Source: Anaerolineales bacterium
Lineage (GTDB): Bacteria; Chloroflexota; Anaerolineae; Anaerolineales; UBA4823
Direction: 5' to 3'
NCBI GenBank assembly: GCA_003105035.1
Contig: PQAL01000011.1
Coordinates: 41,447 to 105,446, forward strand
DNA length: 64,000 nucleotides
The translations under genes and the position numbers were made by a program. Below the pieces are notes generated by a model. It saw only the letters and a program-made list of their open reading frames with translations. It was not told the origin of the DNA and did not search any database. Below, piece after piece: positions 16,572-24,698 of this stretch. The stretch's first letter is position 1. The number at the start of each line of letters is the position of its first letter.

Positions 16572-17420
16572 ATGTTCAGCCTTTCCCCGCTGGAACCGAT
16601 AAATTATTTGCTCATCGGTCACCTGACCCGTGACCTCACGCCACAAGGCCCAAGGATCGGAGGCACAGCAGCCTATGCAAGCCTGACTGCCCACGCTCTA
16701 GGATTGCGCGTTGGGATTGTCACCTCTTGGGGGGCAGAAATTCCCCTTGGCAATTTGAAGCACATCCCCATCATCAGTTATCCTGCCGATAGCTCAACAA
16801 CTTTTGAAAACATTTACTCACAAAAAGGAAGGATTCAAGTTCTCCATACCGTTGCTGCCCGATTAGATTACCACCTTATTCCCGAACCCTGGCGCCAGGC
16901 GCCGATTGTCCACCTCGGGCCGGTCGCCCAGGAAGTTGAGCCCGGGTTGGTGCGGCATTTCCCCAGCTCGCTGGTCGGTGTGACTCCCCAGGGCTGGCTA
17001 CGCGCATGGGACACCCAGGGTCATGTTCATCCTACTGAGTGGCCTGAAGGAGCCTTTATCCTGCAGAATTCTGGTGCAGCAATTCTGAGCATTGAAGATG
17101 TCCAGGGGGATGAAGCTCGTATTGAAGAAATGGCATCTGCCTCCCGTATCCTGGTTGTGACTGAAGGCGCAGCCGGGGCACGCGTGTATTGGAATGGTGA
17201 TGTTCGGCGTTTCAGGCCACCGAGTGAGCTGGAACTCGACTCTACAGGTGCTGGAGATATTTTTGCAGCAGCGTTCTTTACCCGCCTATACCTAACCAGG
17301 GATCCCTGGGAATCAGCCCGCTTCGCAAACCAAATTGCAGCAACATCGGTTACACGACAGGGGTTGGATGGCATCCCTACTGCTGAGGAAATCCAGGAAT
17401 ACTTGATTGAGGTTTTGTGA
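16572..17420 (+). CDS. PfkB-family carbohydrate/nucleoside kinase
   Basis: A 282-residue ribokinase-fold kinase that would phosphorylate a sugar or nucleoside with ATP. Seen: the N-terminal GGTAAYASLTAHALGLRVGIVTSWG region and the C-terminal signature DSTGAGDIFAAAFFTRL with the catalytic Asp and anion hole. Substrate-side residues are not informative enough to name the sugar. It starts leaderless and overlaps parA by 4 bp (GTGATGG), so it heads the parA-parB transcription unit, an unusual partner for a segregation operon. Confidence 0.87.
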   Translation: MFSLSPLEPINYLLIGHLTRDLTPQGPRIGGTAAYASLTAHALGLRVGIVTSWGAEIPLGNLKHIPIISYPADSSTTFENIYSQKGRIQVLHTVAARLDYHLIPEPWRQAPIVHLGPVAQEVEPGLVRHFPSSLVGVTPQGWLRAWDTQGHVHPTEWPEGAFILQNSGAAILSIEDVQGDEARIEEMASASRILVVTEGAAGARVYWNGDVRRFRPPSELELDSTGAGDIFAAAFFTRLYLTRDPWESARFANQIAATSVTRQGLDGIPTAEEIQEYLIEVL

Positions 17421-18229
17421 TGGGGCGAATTTACACCATTGCCAACCAAAAAGGCGGAGTAGGTAAAACCACCACCGCGGTAAACCTGGGTGCTTTCTTG
17501 GCGAGCTTTGGCCAGCGTACCCTGCTGGTAGACCTTGACCCCCAAGCTAACGCAACCTCCTGCCTGGGAATTGACAAACGCACCATTAAAAACAGCATAT
17601 ATGACGTCATCATTGGCGAAACTCCAGCAATTAAGAATACTTTATACAACCAGCGCCTTAATTTGTCCCTACTACCCTCCTCACCTGCCTTGGCTGGTGC
17701 AGAAGTTGAGCTCGTCTCTGTGATCGCCAGGGAGACAAAGCTGAGAGAGGCTCTCCAGACAATCATCGACCGTTATGACTATATCCTGATCGATTGCCCA
17801 CCTTCATTGGGATTACTTACCTTGAATGGTGTGGTCGCGGCTAAGGATGGAGTCATCATCCCGGTTCAATGCGAATACCTGGCATTGGAAGGGATCGGGC
17901 AGCTTAACCAAACCCTGGCACGTATCCGGGCGGCATTATTCCCGGATTTGCGCGTGCGAGGAGTGGTCCTGACGATGTTCGATGTTCGTACCAAGCTCAG
18001 TGCCGATGTAGTCCAAGAGATTAATCAGCATTTCCCCAACCAGGTCTTTAATACACTCATACCCAGGTCGGTGCGACTTGCTGAAGCGCCGTCTTATGGG
18101 CAACCGATCTCGATTTATGCCCCTGGATCGACAGGTGCCATCGCTTATTCCAACCTGGCGCGTGAGATCCTGGTGGGTGATGGTGTGCTGCAACCCGAAC
18201 CCTTTGAGACTTTAGTGAGAACAGAATGA
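17417..18229 (+). CDS. parA: Chromosome partitioning ATPase ParA (Soj)
   Basis: ParA binds the nucleoid as an ATP dimer and moves ParB-parS complexes. This 270-residue protein begins MGRIYTIANQKGGVGKTTTAVNLG, with the deviant Walker A lysines and no N-terminal HTH, so it is the small chromosomal type. Walker B is YILIDCPPSLGLLT. It overlaps the kinase upstream and parB downstream by 4 bp each. No parS-like palindrome was found in the window. Confidence 0.95.
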   Translation: MMGRIYTIANQKGGVGKTTTAVNLGAFLASFGQRTLLVDLDPQANATSCLGIDKRTIKNSIYDVIIGETPAIKNTLYNQRLNLSLLPSSPALAGAEVELVSVIARETKLREALQTIIDRYDYILIDCPPSLGLLTLNGVVAAKDGVIIPVQCEYLALEGIGQLNQTLARIRAALFPDLRVRGVVLTMFDVRTKLSADVVQEINQHFPNQVFNTLIPRSVRLAEAPSYGQPISIYAPGSTGAIAYSNLAREILVGDGVLQPEPFETLVRTE

Positions 18230-19104
18230 CAAAGAAGACCGGCTTAGGCAGAGGGCTTGATGCCCTTATCCCCGCAGGGGATTTTGCACCTGAAAGCGAA
18301 ACTCCCCTTCCCAGCCGCGGCTTTGAAATGTTGCCGATACGCAGCATTAGCCGCAACCCACGCCAGCCTCGCTCTCAGATGGATCAGGAAGAGCTGACTG
18401 AGCTTTCAGCATCCATCAAGGAAAACGGCATTCTCCAACCATTGATCGTGACCCCCTCCGGAGAACCTGGTCGATACACCTTGATCGCTGGTGAGCGCCG
18501 TCTACTCGCTGCAGGCATGGCTGGCCTAGACAGTGTGCCGGCAATTATCCGGGAAGCCTCAGAGCAAGAACGGCTCGAGCTGGCATTGATCGAGAACGTC
18601 CAACGCGCTGATCTCACTCCCCTGGAGGCCGCTGAAGCCTACCGCCAGCTAGCTGACGATTTCAGCCTGTCTCATGAACAGATCGCCCAACAGCTGGGAA
18701 AAAGCCGGGTGGCAATCACCAATACGTTACGCCTGCTCAAACTTCCGGATGATGTACGCCAGGCACTCGCTGATGGTGTGATCAGCGAAGGGCATGCCCG
18801 CGTCCTGCTCAGCTTGCCGAGTGAAGCAGCCCAATCGGCAGTGCTGCAGGCAATCATCAAACACGAGCTGAATGTGCGCAAAACAGAAGACCTGATCCGA
18901 AAGTACCTGGGTCAACGTCCTTCTACGCCGACAAAGCCTGTCCCAAAGCCAGACGTAACTTTCCTCGAGGAGCGCCTGCGAGAACGCCTTGGAACGCGTG
19001 TCAGCCTTCATCCGCGAAAAAAGGGTGGAACCATGGTGATCCATTATTATTCTGAAGAAGAATTGGATGCCCTGGTCATCCGCATCCTGGGCAAGAGCAG
19101 TTGA
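18226..19104 (+). CDS. parB: Chromosome partitioning protein ParB (CTPase type)
   Basis: ParB binds parS sites and spreads as a CTP-dependent clamp. The 292-residue protein opens with the ParA-stimulating peptide KKTGLGRGLDALIP, then the CTP-binding region (NPRQPR, IAGERRLLA, LIENVQRADLTPLEAA), a helix-turn-helix (LSHEQIAQQLGKSRVAITNTLRLLKLP), the ELNVRKTE segment and a C-terminal dimer domain. All CTPase motifs are intact. It starts within the parA stop (ATGA). The amidohydrolase gene follows after 9 bp. Confidence 0.95.
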   Translation: MTKKTGLGRGLDALIPAGDFAPESETPLPSRGFEMLPIRSISRNPRQPRSQMDQEELTELSASIKENGILQPLIVTPSGEPGRYTLIAGERRLLAAGMAGLDSVPAIIREASEQERLELALIENVQRADLTPLEAAEAYRQLADDFSLSHEQIAQQLGKSRVAITNTLRLLKLPDDVRQALADGVISEGHARVLLSLPSEAAQSAVLQAIIKHELNVRKTEDLIRKYLGQRPSTPTKPVPKPDVTFLEERLRERLGTRVSLHPRKKGGTMVIHYYSEEELDALVIRILGKSS

Positions 19105-19113
19105 GCTGTTTCA

Positions 19114-20709
19114 ATGCTCGTTATCTACAACGCGCATCTCTATACTCATGAGCTTTATCAACCTGTGGCGACTGCCATTGCAATCGATCATGGCAGGATC
19201 CTGGCTGTCGGCAACGACGACCAGATTTTGGCCTCATTCTCCACCGCGAACATAATTAATGCTGACGGGCGCACCGTCATGCCGGGGCTGATTGACGCGC
19301 ATATCCACCTGGAAGATTTCGCCTTGGGCTTACGAAAAATTGACTGTGAGACGGACAGCCTGGATGAATGCCTGCAACGCGTGGCCTTGCGTGTGATCAC
19401 CACCCCGCCTGGTGAGTGGGTTTTAGGCCATGGCTGGAATCAGAATAATTGGGATGAAGGTTATGGAACCGCCTCCATGCTGGATGAGATTGCCCCCAAC
19501 AATCCGGTCTACCTGACCCATAAATCGCTGCATTGTGCCTGGGCCAATTCTACCGCCCTGCATTTGGCAGGAATCACACCCGACACATCCGATCCTGTAG
19601 GCGGAAGAATTAGCCGGTTACCAGACCGGCAACCCGATGGGATCCTGTTCGAATCAGCAATGGGAGTACTCGAACAAGCCTTGCCGGAACCCAATCTGGA
19701 ACAGGTGACAGAAGCGCTTCGCGCAGCCATCCCCCTATTGTGGAAGATGGGCCTTACCAGTGTACATGACTTCGACGGTATGCGCTGTTACTCAGCTTTG
19801 CAGGTGCTACACCAGCGCCATGAGCTGAATTTTCGGGTCCATAAAGCAATCCACCTGGAGGACTTACCTGGCACGGTTGCTGCAGGATTACACTCCGGAT
19901 CTGGTGACGATTTCCTTCAGCTCGGTCCTTTGAAAATGTTCTCAGATGGAGCCTTAGGCCCACATACAGCAGCCATGCTGGCGCCCTATGAGGACGAACC
20001 TGGTTCCGGGGGAATGCTGATGCTGGATGCTGCAGCTGTTTTTGAACACGGCCGTATAGCAGTGGAAAATGGGATCCATTTAGCTATCCACGCCATCGGA
20101 GATCGTGCCAATCGGGAGGTGCTCAATGGACTTGCCAAGCTCCGTGACCTTGAGGCTTCCCGAAATGCTTACGGGCAAAGTCGGTTACGCCACCGAATTG
20201 AGCACGTGCAGGTAGTTCATCCGGATGAGCTCTCAAGATTCAACGGGTTGGAAGTCATCGCATCCATGCAACCAATTCATGCCACCTCCGATATGCACAT
20301 GGCTGATCTATGTTGGGGAAAACGATCGGCATATGCCTATGCCTGGCGAAGCCTGGCTGCTAACCAGGCGAAGCTGATCTTCGGCTCAGATGCACCGGTT
20401 GAAACGCCTAACCCATTCCTGGGCTTGTATGCAGCAGTCACGCGCCGCCGGGCAGATGGAACTCCATCGCCCGAAGGCTGGTACCCTGACCAGCGCCTAA
20501 GCATCACCGAAGCATTACAGGCTTACACCACGGGTCCGGCATACGCTGCCGGTATGGAAGACCGTCTCGGCAAGTTATTGCCCGGATACTTGGCCGATCT
20601 TATCATCATCAATGACAATCCCTATACCTGCTCGCCCGAAGAGTTTCTACTGATGCATCCTTCGGCAGTTATGGTCAGCGGTGAATGGGTCTTCTCTGAA
20701 CTCGATTAA
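19114..20709 (+). CDS. Amidohydrolase, YtcJ/AepA-like
   Basis: A 531-residue metal-dependent hydrolase of the amidohydrolase superfamily, YtcJ-like branch. Seen: first metal site GLIDAHIHLE (HxH), central AIHAIGDRANREVL and HRIEHVQVVHP histidines, and the late FGSDAPVETPNPF aspartate that activates water; the C-terminal GKLLPGYLADLIIIND closes the small beta-sandwich. The natural substrate of this branch is mostly unknown. It follows parB by 9 bp without a clear ribosome site, so it probably rides on the par transcript, and ends at a shared terminator. Confidence 0.9.
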   Translation: MLVIYNAHLYTHELYQPVATAIAIDHGRILAVGNDDQILASFSTANIINADGRTVMPGLIDAHIHLEDFALGLRKIDCETDSLDECLQRVALRVITTPPGEWVLGHGWNQNNWDEGYGTASMLDEIAPNNPVYLTHKSLHCAWANSTALHLAGITPDTSDPVGGRISRLPDRQPDGILFESAMGVLEQALPEPNLEQVTEALRAAIPLLWKMGLTSVHDFDGMRCYSALQVLHQRHELNFRVHKAIHLEDLPGTVAAGLHSGSGDDFLQLGPLKMFSDGALGPHTAAMLAPYEDEPGSGGMLMLDAAAVFEHGRIAVENGIHLAIHAIGDRANREVLNGLAKLRDLEASRNAYGQSRLRHRIEHVQVVHPDELSRFNGLEVIASMQPIHATSDMHMADLCWGKRSAYAYAWRSLAANQAKLIFGSDAPVETPNPFLGLYAAVTRRRADGTPSPEGWYPDQRLSITEALQAYTTGPAYAAGMEDRLGKLLPGYLADLIIINDNPYTCSPEEFLLMHPSAVMVSGEWVFSELD

Positions 20710-20715
20710 ATAACA

Positions 20716-20745
20716 AAACGCCGAGATAGATTCATCCCGGCGTTT
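20716..20745. terminator. Bidirectional terminator between convergent genes
   Basis: AAACGCCG (20716-20723) pairs exactly with CGGCGTTT (20738-20745) around a 14-nt loop. The A-rich left and T-rich right arms let it serve both the amidohydrolase and the sortase gene. Confidence 0.75.
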
Positions 20746-20763
20746 AATCAAGTTAGTGGTGAT

Positions 20764-22350
20764 TCAAGGTGCCATGCCGATCGTAACAGGTTCGGAGCGG
20801 ACCAGGTCAGCGTAGACTACCAGGCGTTTCAGATAGGTACGGCTTTCGTCATCCCATTCCACGCATGTGATCAGTGAGATTTGCGCATTATCCGTGGGCA
20901 AAACAACCGACAGATCCCCATCATCGGTCACTTTGCTCTCCCGTACCTGGTAGGTATAGATATTATTCTCTGTGTAAAGCAGAACCAGCTCACCCCCTGG
21001 CAGCTCGTCCAGATGGCGGAAAGGACCGTCCCCCATCCCTGCGACAGTCACATGGCCGGCAAAGCCTGTATTGCTCCCCAATCCAGGCCAGGAGGTATTG
21101 CCCATCCAGGCGACTTCCTGCTTCAAGCCTGAGATCAACCAGGTCACCCCGTCAAACGGCACGTACTTAACCACTGTATCCAGCATCAGTGCTGGGATAA
21201 CGATACGGGTCACAGAACTTGTATCCGGACCGACCTCACCCGGCTGAGGGGTCACTGTGATGACCGGGGTTGGAATGGGATAATCGGGTAAGGTTTCCAG
21301 CTGATCATACGTATCCGGAGTTGAAAATGCTGAGGCGGGTTTATGAACCAGGGTTGTCGCAGAAGGTTCCTGCACAGCGAGGTTGCCATTCGTCGGAGTA
21401 GATTGGTAGACTACAACCTGCTCTTCTGTAGTGAAGATACCGAAGCTGATCGCTCCGAGGATAAAACCCAAAACAATTAAAGAAGCGCTTCCAATAATCA
21501 ATCCAAGCTTATATTTCGACTCGCGTAGCTTGGTCCAAATTACTACTGTGAGTAATAGGATCGCGCCGAGGATAATCAGGATGAAACCTGGGATCATCCC
21601 AGAATTTTGTAGTTTACTTTCACGCCAGTTCAATGGTAGTTCACCTGTTCCGGGTAGAGTCTGGTAAATCACCTGATAGCTGACACTGGCGGTTTTCGAG
21701 AAGACCTCATTGTAAGTTAGAGCTACGATATTGGTGATAGTTTCGGTGCGGGTGAGAGTCGAGTTAACCCTGACGGTTGCCACGATAGTGACGAGCCCAC
21801 CTGGTCTTATGTCTCCGATTGAGACAATGAATGAATGAGTCTGTTTGTTTACCGAACCCTGGGTCGTTGTGACGGTCAGGACATCCAGGTAAGTAGGATA
21901 TGAATTCACAACGATGTTATTCTGGGTAGGACCTGTTCCTGTATTTCCAACCTTAATCGTGAAAACAAAATTTTCTCCAATTCTCGCTGAAGTGGGAGAA
22001 ACTGTCACAGCCAAGGCTGGTACTGGGGTTAATGTGCCGGTAAAGGTAGGTGAGGGAGTCAGGGTATTGGTTGGTGAGGGCCCTGCAGTATTGGTTTTTG
22101 TGGCAGTCGGCTGCGTTCCGGTGAGCGTTGCCGATGGACTGGGTGTAATTGTATCGGCGGGTCCTATTTTTACATTATTTAAAACAATAGGTAGATATGG
22201 GTCGTAGGGTTTCGGATCTATTACCTTGGCAGATGACGCCAGTTTGGGGATAAGCAAGGACCCACTCAACAACCCGAGGACCAGGATGGAAATCAACATC
22301 CTGGTGATAGTTTTTGAAGAAATCCGCCACCCCGACCGTAAGTTTTTCAT
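20764..22350 (-). CDS. Sortase fused to a DUF11-like domain and an internal LPGTG segment
   Basis: A 528-residue envelope protein with an unusual order: N-terminal membrane signal (about 16-36), Thr/Pro-rich linker (65-110), DUF11/CARDB-like beta domain (about 112-228), LPGTG at 232-236, two membrane spans (about 253-272 and 283-305), a second Pro/Thr linker (330-375) and a class D/E-type sortase domain (about 378-520). The sortase triad is present: His433 (NTGFAGHV), Cys496 (SLITC) and Arg509 (YLKR). Sortases join LPxTG proteins to the wall or each other. Here substrate-like and enzyme modules share one chain. Whether LPGTG is cleaved is not known; it lies about 17 residues from the membrane span, farther than usual. 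Confidence 0.85.
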   Translation of the reverse strand: MKNLRSGWRISSKTITRMLISILVLGLLSGSLLIPKLASSAKVIDPKPYDPYLPIVLNNVKIGPADTITPSPSATLTGTQPTATKTNTAGPSPTNTLTPSPTFTGTLTPVPALAVTVSPTSARIGENFVFTIKVGNTGTGPTQNNIVVNSYPTYLDVLTVTTTQGSVNKQTHSFIVSIGDIRPGGLVTIVATVRVNSTLTRTETITNIVALTYNEVFSKTASVSYQVIYQTLPGTGELPLNWRESKLQNSGMIPGFILIILGAILLLTVVIWTKLRESKYKLGLIIGSASLIVLGFILGAISFGIFTTEEQVVVYQSTPTNGNLAVQEPSATTLVHKPASAFSTPDTYDQLETLPDYPIPTPVITVTPQPGEVGPDTSSVTRIVIPALMLDTVVKYVPFDGVTWLISGLKQEVAWMGNTSWPGLGSNTGFAGHVTVAGMGDGPFRHLDELPGGELVLLYTENNIYTYQVRESKVTDDGDLSVVLPTDNAQISLITCVEWDDESRTYLKRLVVYADLVRSEPVTIGMAP

Positions 22351-22504
22351 CTATCCTGTCTATTAATGCTGATTTTAAAACACGCTTCTTGAATATTATA
22401 ACATCTCAGATAAGTAGCACATTAATATTATGTGTAACTAACCACGGGCGTCTGCATCTAACGATTGTAATAAAAATTCCTCAGAACCAAAGTTAAGGAG
22501 AATT

Positions 22505-23173
22505 ATGCAGTCAAGAATACTAAATGATGAGATCAGTGCGCAGATTCAACAGATATTTTCCACTGAATTGGATAAGCCTGTCGAATTAATTTACTATACT
22601 CGAAAAAATGAATGCGAGACTTGTAATGAAGCTGGTCAATTATTGGAAGAACTGGTTTCATTATCAGATAAACTTACCTTGCGTGAATATGATTTGGACG
22701 AACATTCACAAATCGCGCAACAGTACAATATTCACCATGCCCCTGCCCTGGTGCTGACTGCACGTGATCAAGATGAGCTGGTAGATTATGGCATCCGCTT
22801 TTACGGGATCCCTGCAGGCTACGAATTTAGCTCGTTGATCCACTCAATCCAAATCGTCTCCAAACGCGATTCAGGTCTGAAAGCATCTGTACGCAACGAG
22901 CTGAAAGAGCTGAAGAAGCCCATTCAACTGAAAGTATTCGTAACACCTACCTGACCTTATTGCCCGCAAGCCGTGGTGCTTGCTCATCAAATGGCCATGG
23001 AAAATCCTTTCATCCAGGCTGAGATGGTTGAAGCCAATGAGTTTTATGAGCTTGCCATGCAGTATAATGTCAGCGGTGTACCCCAGACGAATATCAACGA
23101 TGGTGCCGGGGTGGTAGTTGGTGCAGTCCCTGAAGATGACCTGCTGCAAGAAATCAAACGAGCGATGAATTAA
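22505..23173 (+). CDS. Glutaredoxin-like protein disulfide oxidoreductase, predicted selenoprotein (UPYC active site)
   Basis: One reading frame of 223 codons is interrupted only by an in-frame TGA at 22952-22954. Read as selenocysteine it gives a 222-residue protein with two thioredoxin folds, the layout of the PDO/TIGR02187 family: N-terminal fold with CETC (C37, C40) and cis-Pro80, C-terminal fold with VFVTPT-U150-PYC153 and cis-Pro193 (GVPQT). Family members have CPYC at this spot, so the UGA replaces the nucleophilic cysteine exactly. A hairpin 11 nt downstream is positioned as a bacterial SECIS. Start: AAGGAG 4 nt before ATG. Followed by TlpA-like and OsmC genes (redox operon). A sequencing error or pseudogene is the alternative, but the frame is otherwise intact. 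Confidence 0.85.
22955..22990 (+). promoter_or_regulatory. Candidate bacterial SECIS hairpin after the UGA
   Basis: GCAAGC (22966-22971) pairs perfectly with GCTTGC (22978-22983) around a six-base loop CGTGGT. The loop GG lies 21-22 nt after the UGA, within the range known for bacterial SECIS elements, where a loop guanine is needed for SelB binding. An outer TTG (22960-22962) / CAA (22988-22990) pairing can extend the stem across an internal loop. Confidence 0.7.
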
Positions 23174-23190
23174 GCACCATATTTAAAAAC

Positions 23191-23760
23191 ATGTCCTTGT
23201 TGCAAAGCCAGAAGAAGACAAATCTGGGGATGATCATCCCGCTTTCGTTGATCGGTGTGGGATTGATCATCCTGGGCATTGTGACTACCTGGTATATCCT
23301 GTCTCAAAACCCTGACGATGAGTACTCGGTGGTGCCGTCCGCAGTGAATTTCCCTGCGCCTGAGTTGGTTTTCAACGACCTGTCCGGAAACAAGGTGAAT
23401 TTAGCAGATTATCGTCAGCAGATCGTCATGATCAATAATTGGGCCACCTGGTGTCCACCGTGCAAAGCAGAAATGCCCACCCTGTCGAAATACTTCAAAG
23501 CCCATAACCAGCAAGGCTTTATGTTGTTCGGGATCAATGCTGGCGATCCAAAAAACGATGTAACGAAATTTACCAACGAATTCCAGCTTAAATTTCCGAT
23601 CCTGCTGGACCCTAACACGAGAGCGCTGATGCTCTTCAAGAATGACAGCCTCCCCAGCTCATATGTCATCGATCATGCTGGCAATGTAGTCCTGGCCTGG
23701 ACAGGGCCAATCAACCTGGAGATGTTGGAAAGGTACGTTACCCCACTATTGGAGCAGTGA
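23191..23760 (+). CDS. TlpA/ResA-like membrane-anchored thioredoxin
   Basis: A 189-residue thiol-disulfide protein held by one N-terminal span (about 13-34) with the thioredoxin fold outside. Seen: NFPAPELVFNDLSGNKVNLADY at the domain start, the active site WATWCPPCKAEMP and cis-Pro in LPSSYVID. ResA/TlpA proteins reduce cysteines of secreted proteins or apocytochromes. It follows the selenoprotein by 17 bp and overlaps the region before OsmC, so all three are likely expressed together and could form an electron relay; this is inferred from context. No cytochrome genes are nearby. Confidence 0.92.
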   Translation: MSLLQSQKKTNLGMIIPLSLIGVGLIILGIVTTWYILSQNPDDEYSVVPSAVNFPAPELVFNDLSGNKVNLADYRQQIVMINNWATWCPPCKAEMPTLSKYFKAHNQQGFMLFGINAGDPKNDVTKFTNEFQLKFPILLDPNTRALMLFKNDSLPSSYVIDHAGNVVLAWTGPINLEMLERYVTPLLEQ

Positions 23761-23762
23761 CC

Positions 23763-24179
23763 ATGGACGCTAAAGTGATCTGGAAGCATGATCTATCCTT
23801 CACCGGCACGATGGACACCGGCCTTACGATTCCTTTGGAAGGCGACGTCGCTGAAGGGCCAAACTCGGGGGGCTTCAAGCCAATGGAATTGATTGCCATT
23901 GGCCTGGCTGGGTGTACTGCTATGGATGTTATTTCAATCCTCCAGAAGAAACGCCAGGATGTGACCAACTTCGAAGTTCGGGTATATGCTGATCGAGCCT
24001 CCGATTTTCCGAAAGTATTCACCAATATCATGATCGATTATTTAATCACCGGCCGGAATGTCGAGCCGGCTGCCGTCGAGCGCTCGATTGAGCTGTCTAC
24101 GACCAAATACTGCCCGGCACAGGCCATGCTGAGTAAATCCTGCAAAATTGACCACCGATATTCAATTAAAGATGCATGA
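23763..24179 (+). CDS. OsmC-family peroxiredoxin
   Basis: OsmC/Ohr proteins reduce organic peroxides with two reactive cysteines. This 138-residue protein has both: GLAGCTAMDVISIL (about Cys48) and TKYCPAQAML (about Cys117). It belongs to the YhfA/OsmC rather than the Ohr branch by its PMELIAIGLAGC pattern. ATG 23763 is preferred, with GGAG 8 nt upstream; the GTG at 23757 overlaps the previous stop. It closes the redox operon that begins with the selenoprotein. Its reductant could be the upstream oxidoreductase, an inference from linkage. Confidence 0.92.
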   Translation: MDAKVIWKHDLSFTGTMDTGLTIPLEGDVAEGPNSGGFKPMELIAIGLAGCTAMDVISILQKKRQDVTNFEVRVYADRASDFPKVFTNIMIDYLITGRNVEPAAVERSIELSTTKYCPAQAMLSKSCKIDHRYSIKDA

Positions 24180-24516
24180 TGATGCATCGGCTTGATTAAC
24201 ACAGGCATAGAATTATTGGTTGGAATAATTTTTGGCACATTCATATATCCAGCCATATGATATAGTATAAATACGGCATGATCGCTGAGCATTCAAATAA
24301 GGGGTTGACAGGTACATTTTCAATATAATCAATTGATAGATTGTCGTGATAAGGGGTGGGTTTTATTCATATTCGCCTTCTAGAACTTTTCCGACCCTGA
24401 AATCTATGAGCTGATGGTCTCATTCAAACAAACCCTGCGGATGCCAGAATACTTAATAAATTCTATTCTTTGATACAAAACTCACAAATTTATTAGCAAA
24501 ATGCATTGCGGATAAT

Positions 24517-24545
24517 TTGCATAAAAAGGGTATACATGCTATAAT
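24517..24545 (+). promoter_or_regulatory. Promoter of rho (TTGCAT-17-TATAAT)
   Basis: TTGCAT at 24517-24522, 17-nt spacer, consensus TATAAT at 24540-24545. It predicts a leader of roughly 145 nt before the rho ATG, long compared with the other genes here. Confidence 0.65.
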
Positions 24546-24599
24546 CAGGCCAGTAAATTCCCCCCTTTACCAGTAATCAGTCCTAGATGATTTCACGGC

Positions 24600-24642
24600 T
24601 TCCCGCCTATTTTATTGTTGTTAATGCTAATTTTGGCGGGAA
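24600..24642 (+). promoter_or_regulatory. Hairpin in the rho leader
   Basis: TTCCCGCC (24600-24607) pairs exactly with GGCGGGAA (24635-24642) over a 27-nt AT-rich loop, followed by AATAAAG. A smaller TTGAG/CTCAA hairpin lies near 24656-24669. rho is autoregulated in many bacteria through its leader, so this may be an attenuator. No strong T-run follows. Confidence 0.45.
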
Positions 24643-24698
24643 AATAAAGATAATATTGAGAATGCTCAATTAAATTCCTATATCAGAGAAGAAAAACG

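Larger units (their letters stand above)
24180..24698 (+). other. Long intergenic region (519 bp) between osmC and rho
   Basis: AT-rich, with no convincing gene on either strand. The right end holds the rho promoter (24517-24545) and leader hairpins. The left 330 bp contain several TATAAT-like boxes and a TTGACA (24305) whose spacing to the nearest -10 (13 nt) is too short. No tRNA-like fold or repeat was recognised. A small RNA cannot be excluded. Confidence 0.5.

Noticed and set aside
12857..19104. The chromosomal origin, suggested by rpmH-rnpA-yidC-jag-parAB
   Set aside because: dnaA is absent, no DnaA-box cluster is seen, and no parS-like TGTTNCACGTGAAACA palindrome was found; a single TTATCCACA at 53719 lies in a coding region far away.
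22505..22954. Reading the first 149 codons as a truncated oxidoreductase or pseudogene
   Set aside because: The frame continues intact for 72 codons after the TGA with all family motifs, the TGA replaces an active-site Cys, and a SECIS-like hairpin follows.
22973..23173. A separate 66-residue gene beginning in the middle of the thioredoxin fold
   Set aside because: It has no ribosome site and would start inside a conserved helix after the active site; it is the C-terminal part of the selenoprotein.
24278..24328. A 16-codon frame with a TATAAA 6 nt before its ATG
   Set aside because: Too short to judge, with no recognisable peptide; AT-rich sequence makes such boxes common.
24305..24329. TTGACA and TATAAT as a promoter in the osmC-rho gap
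   Set aside because: The spacing is 13 nt, too short for sigma-70; the promoter at 24517 is better placed.
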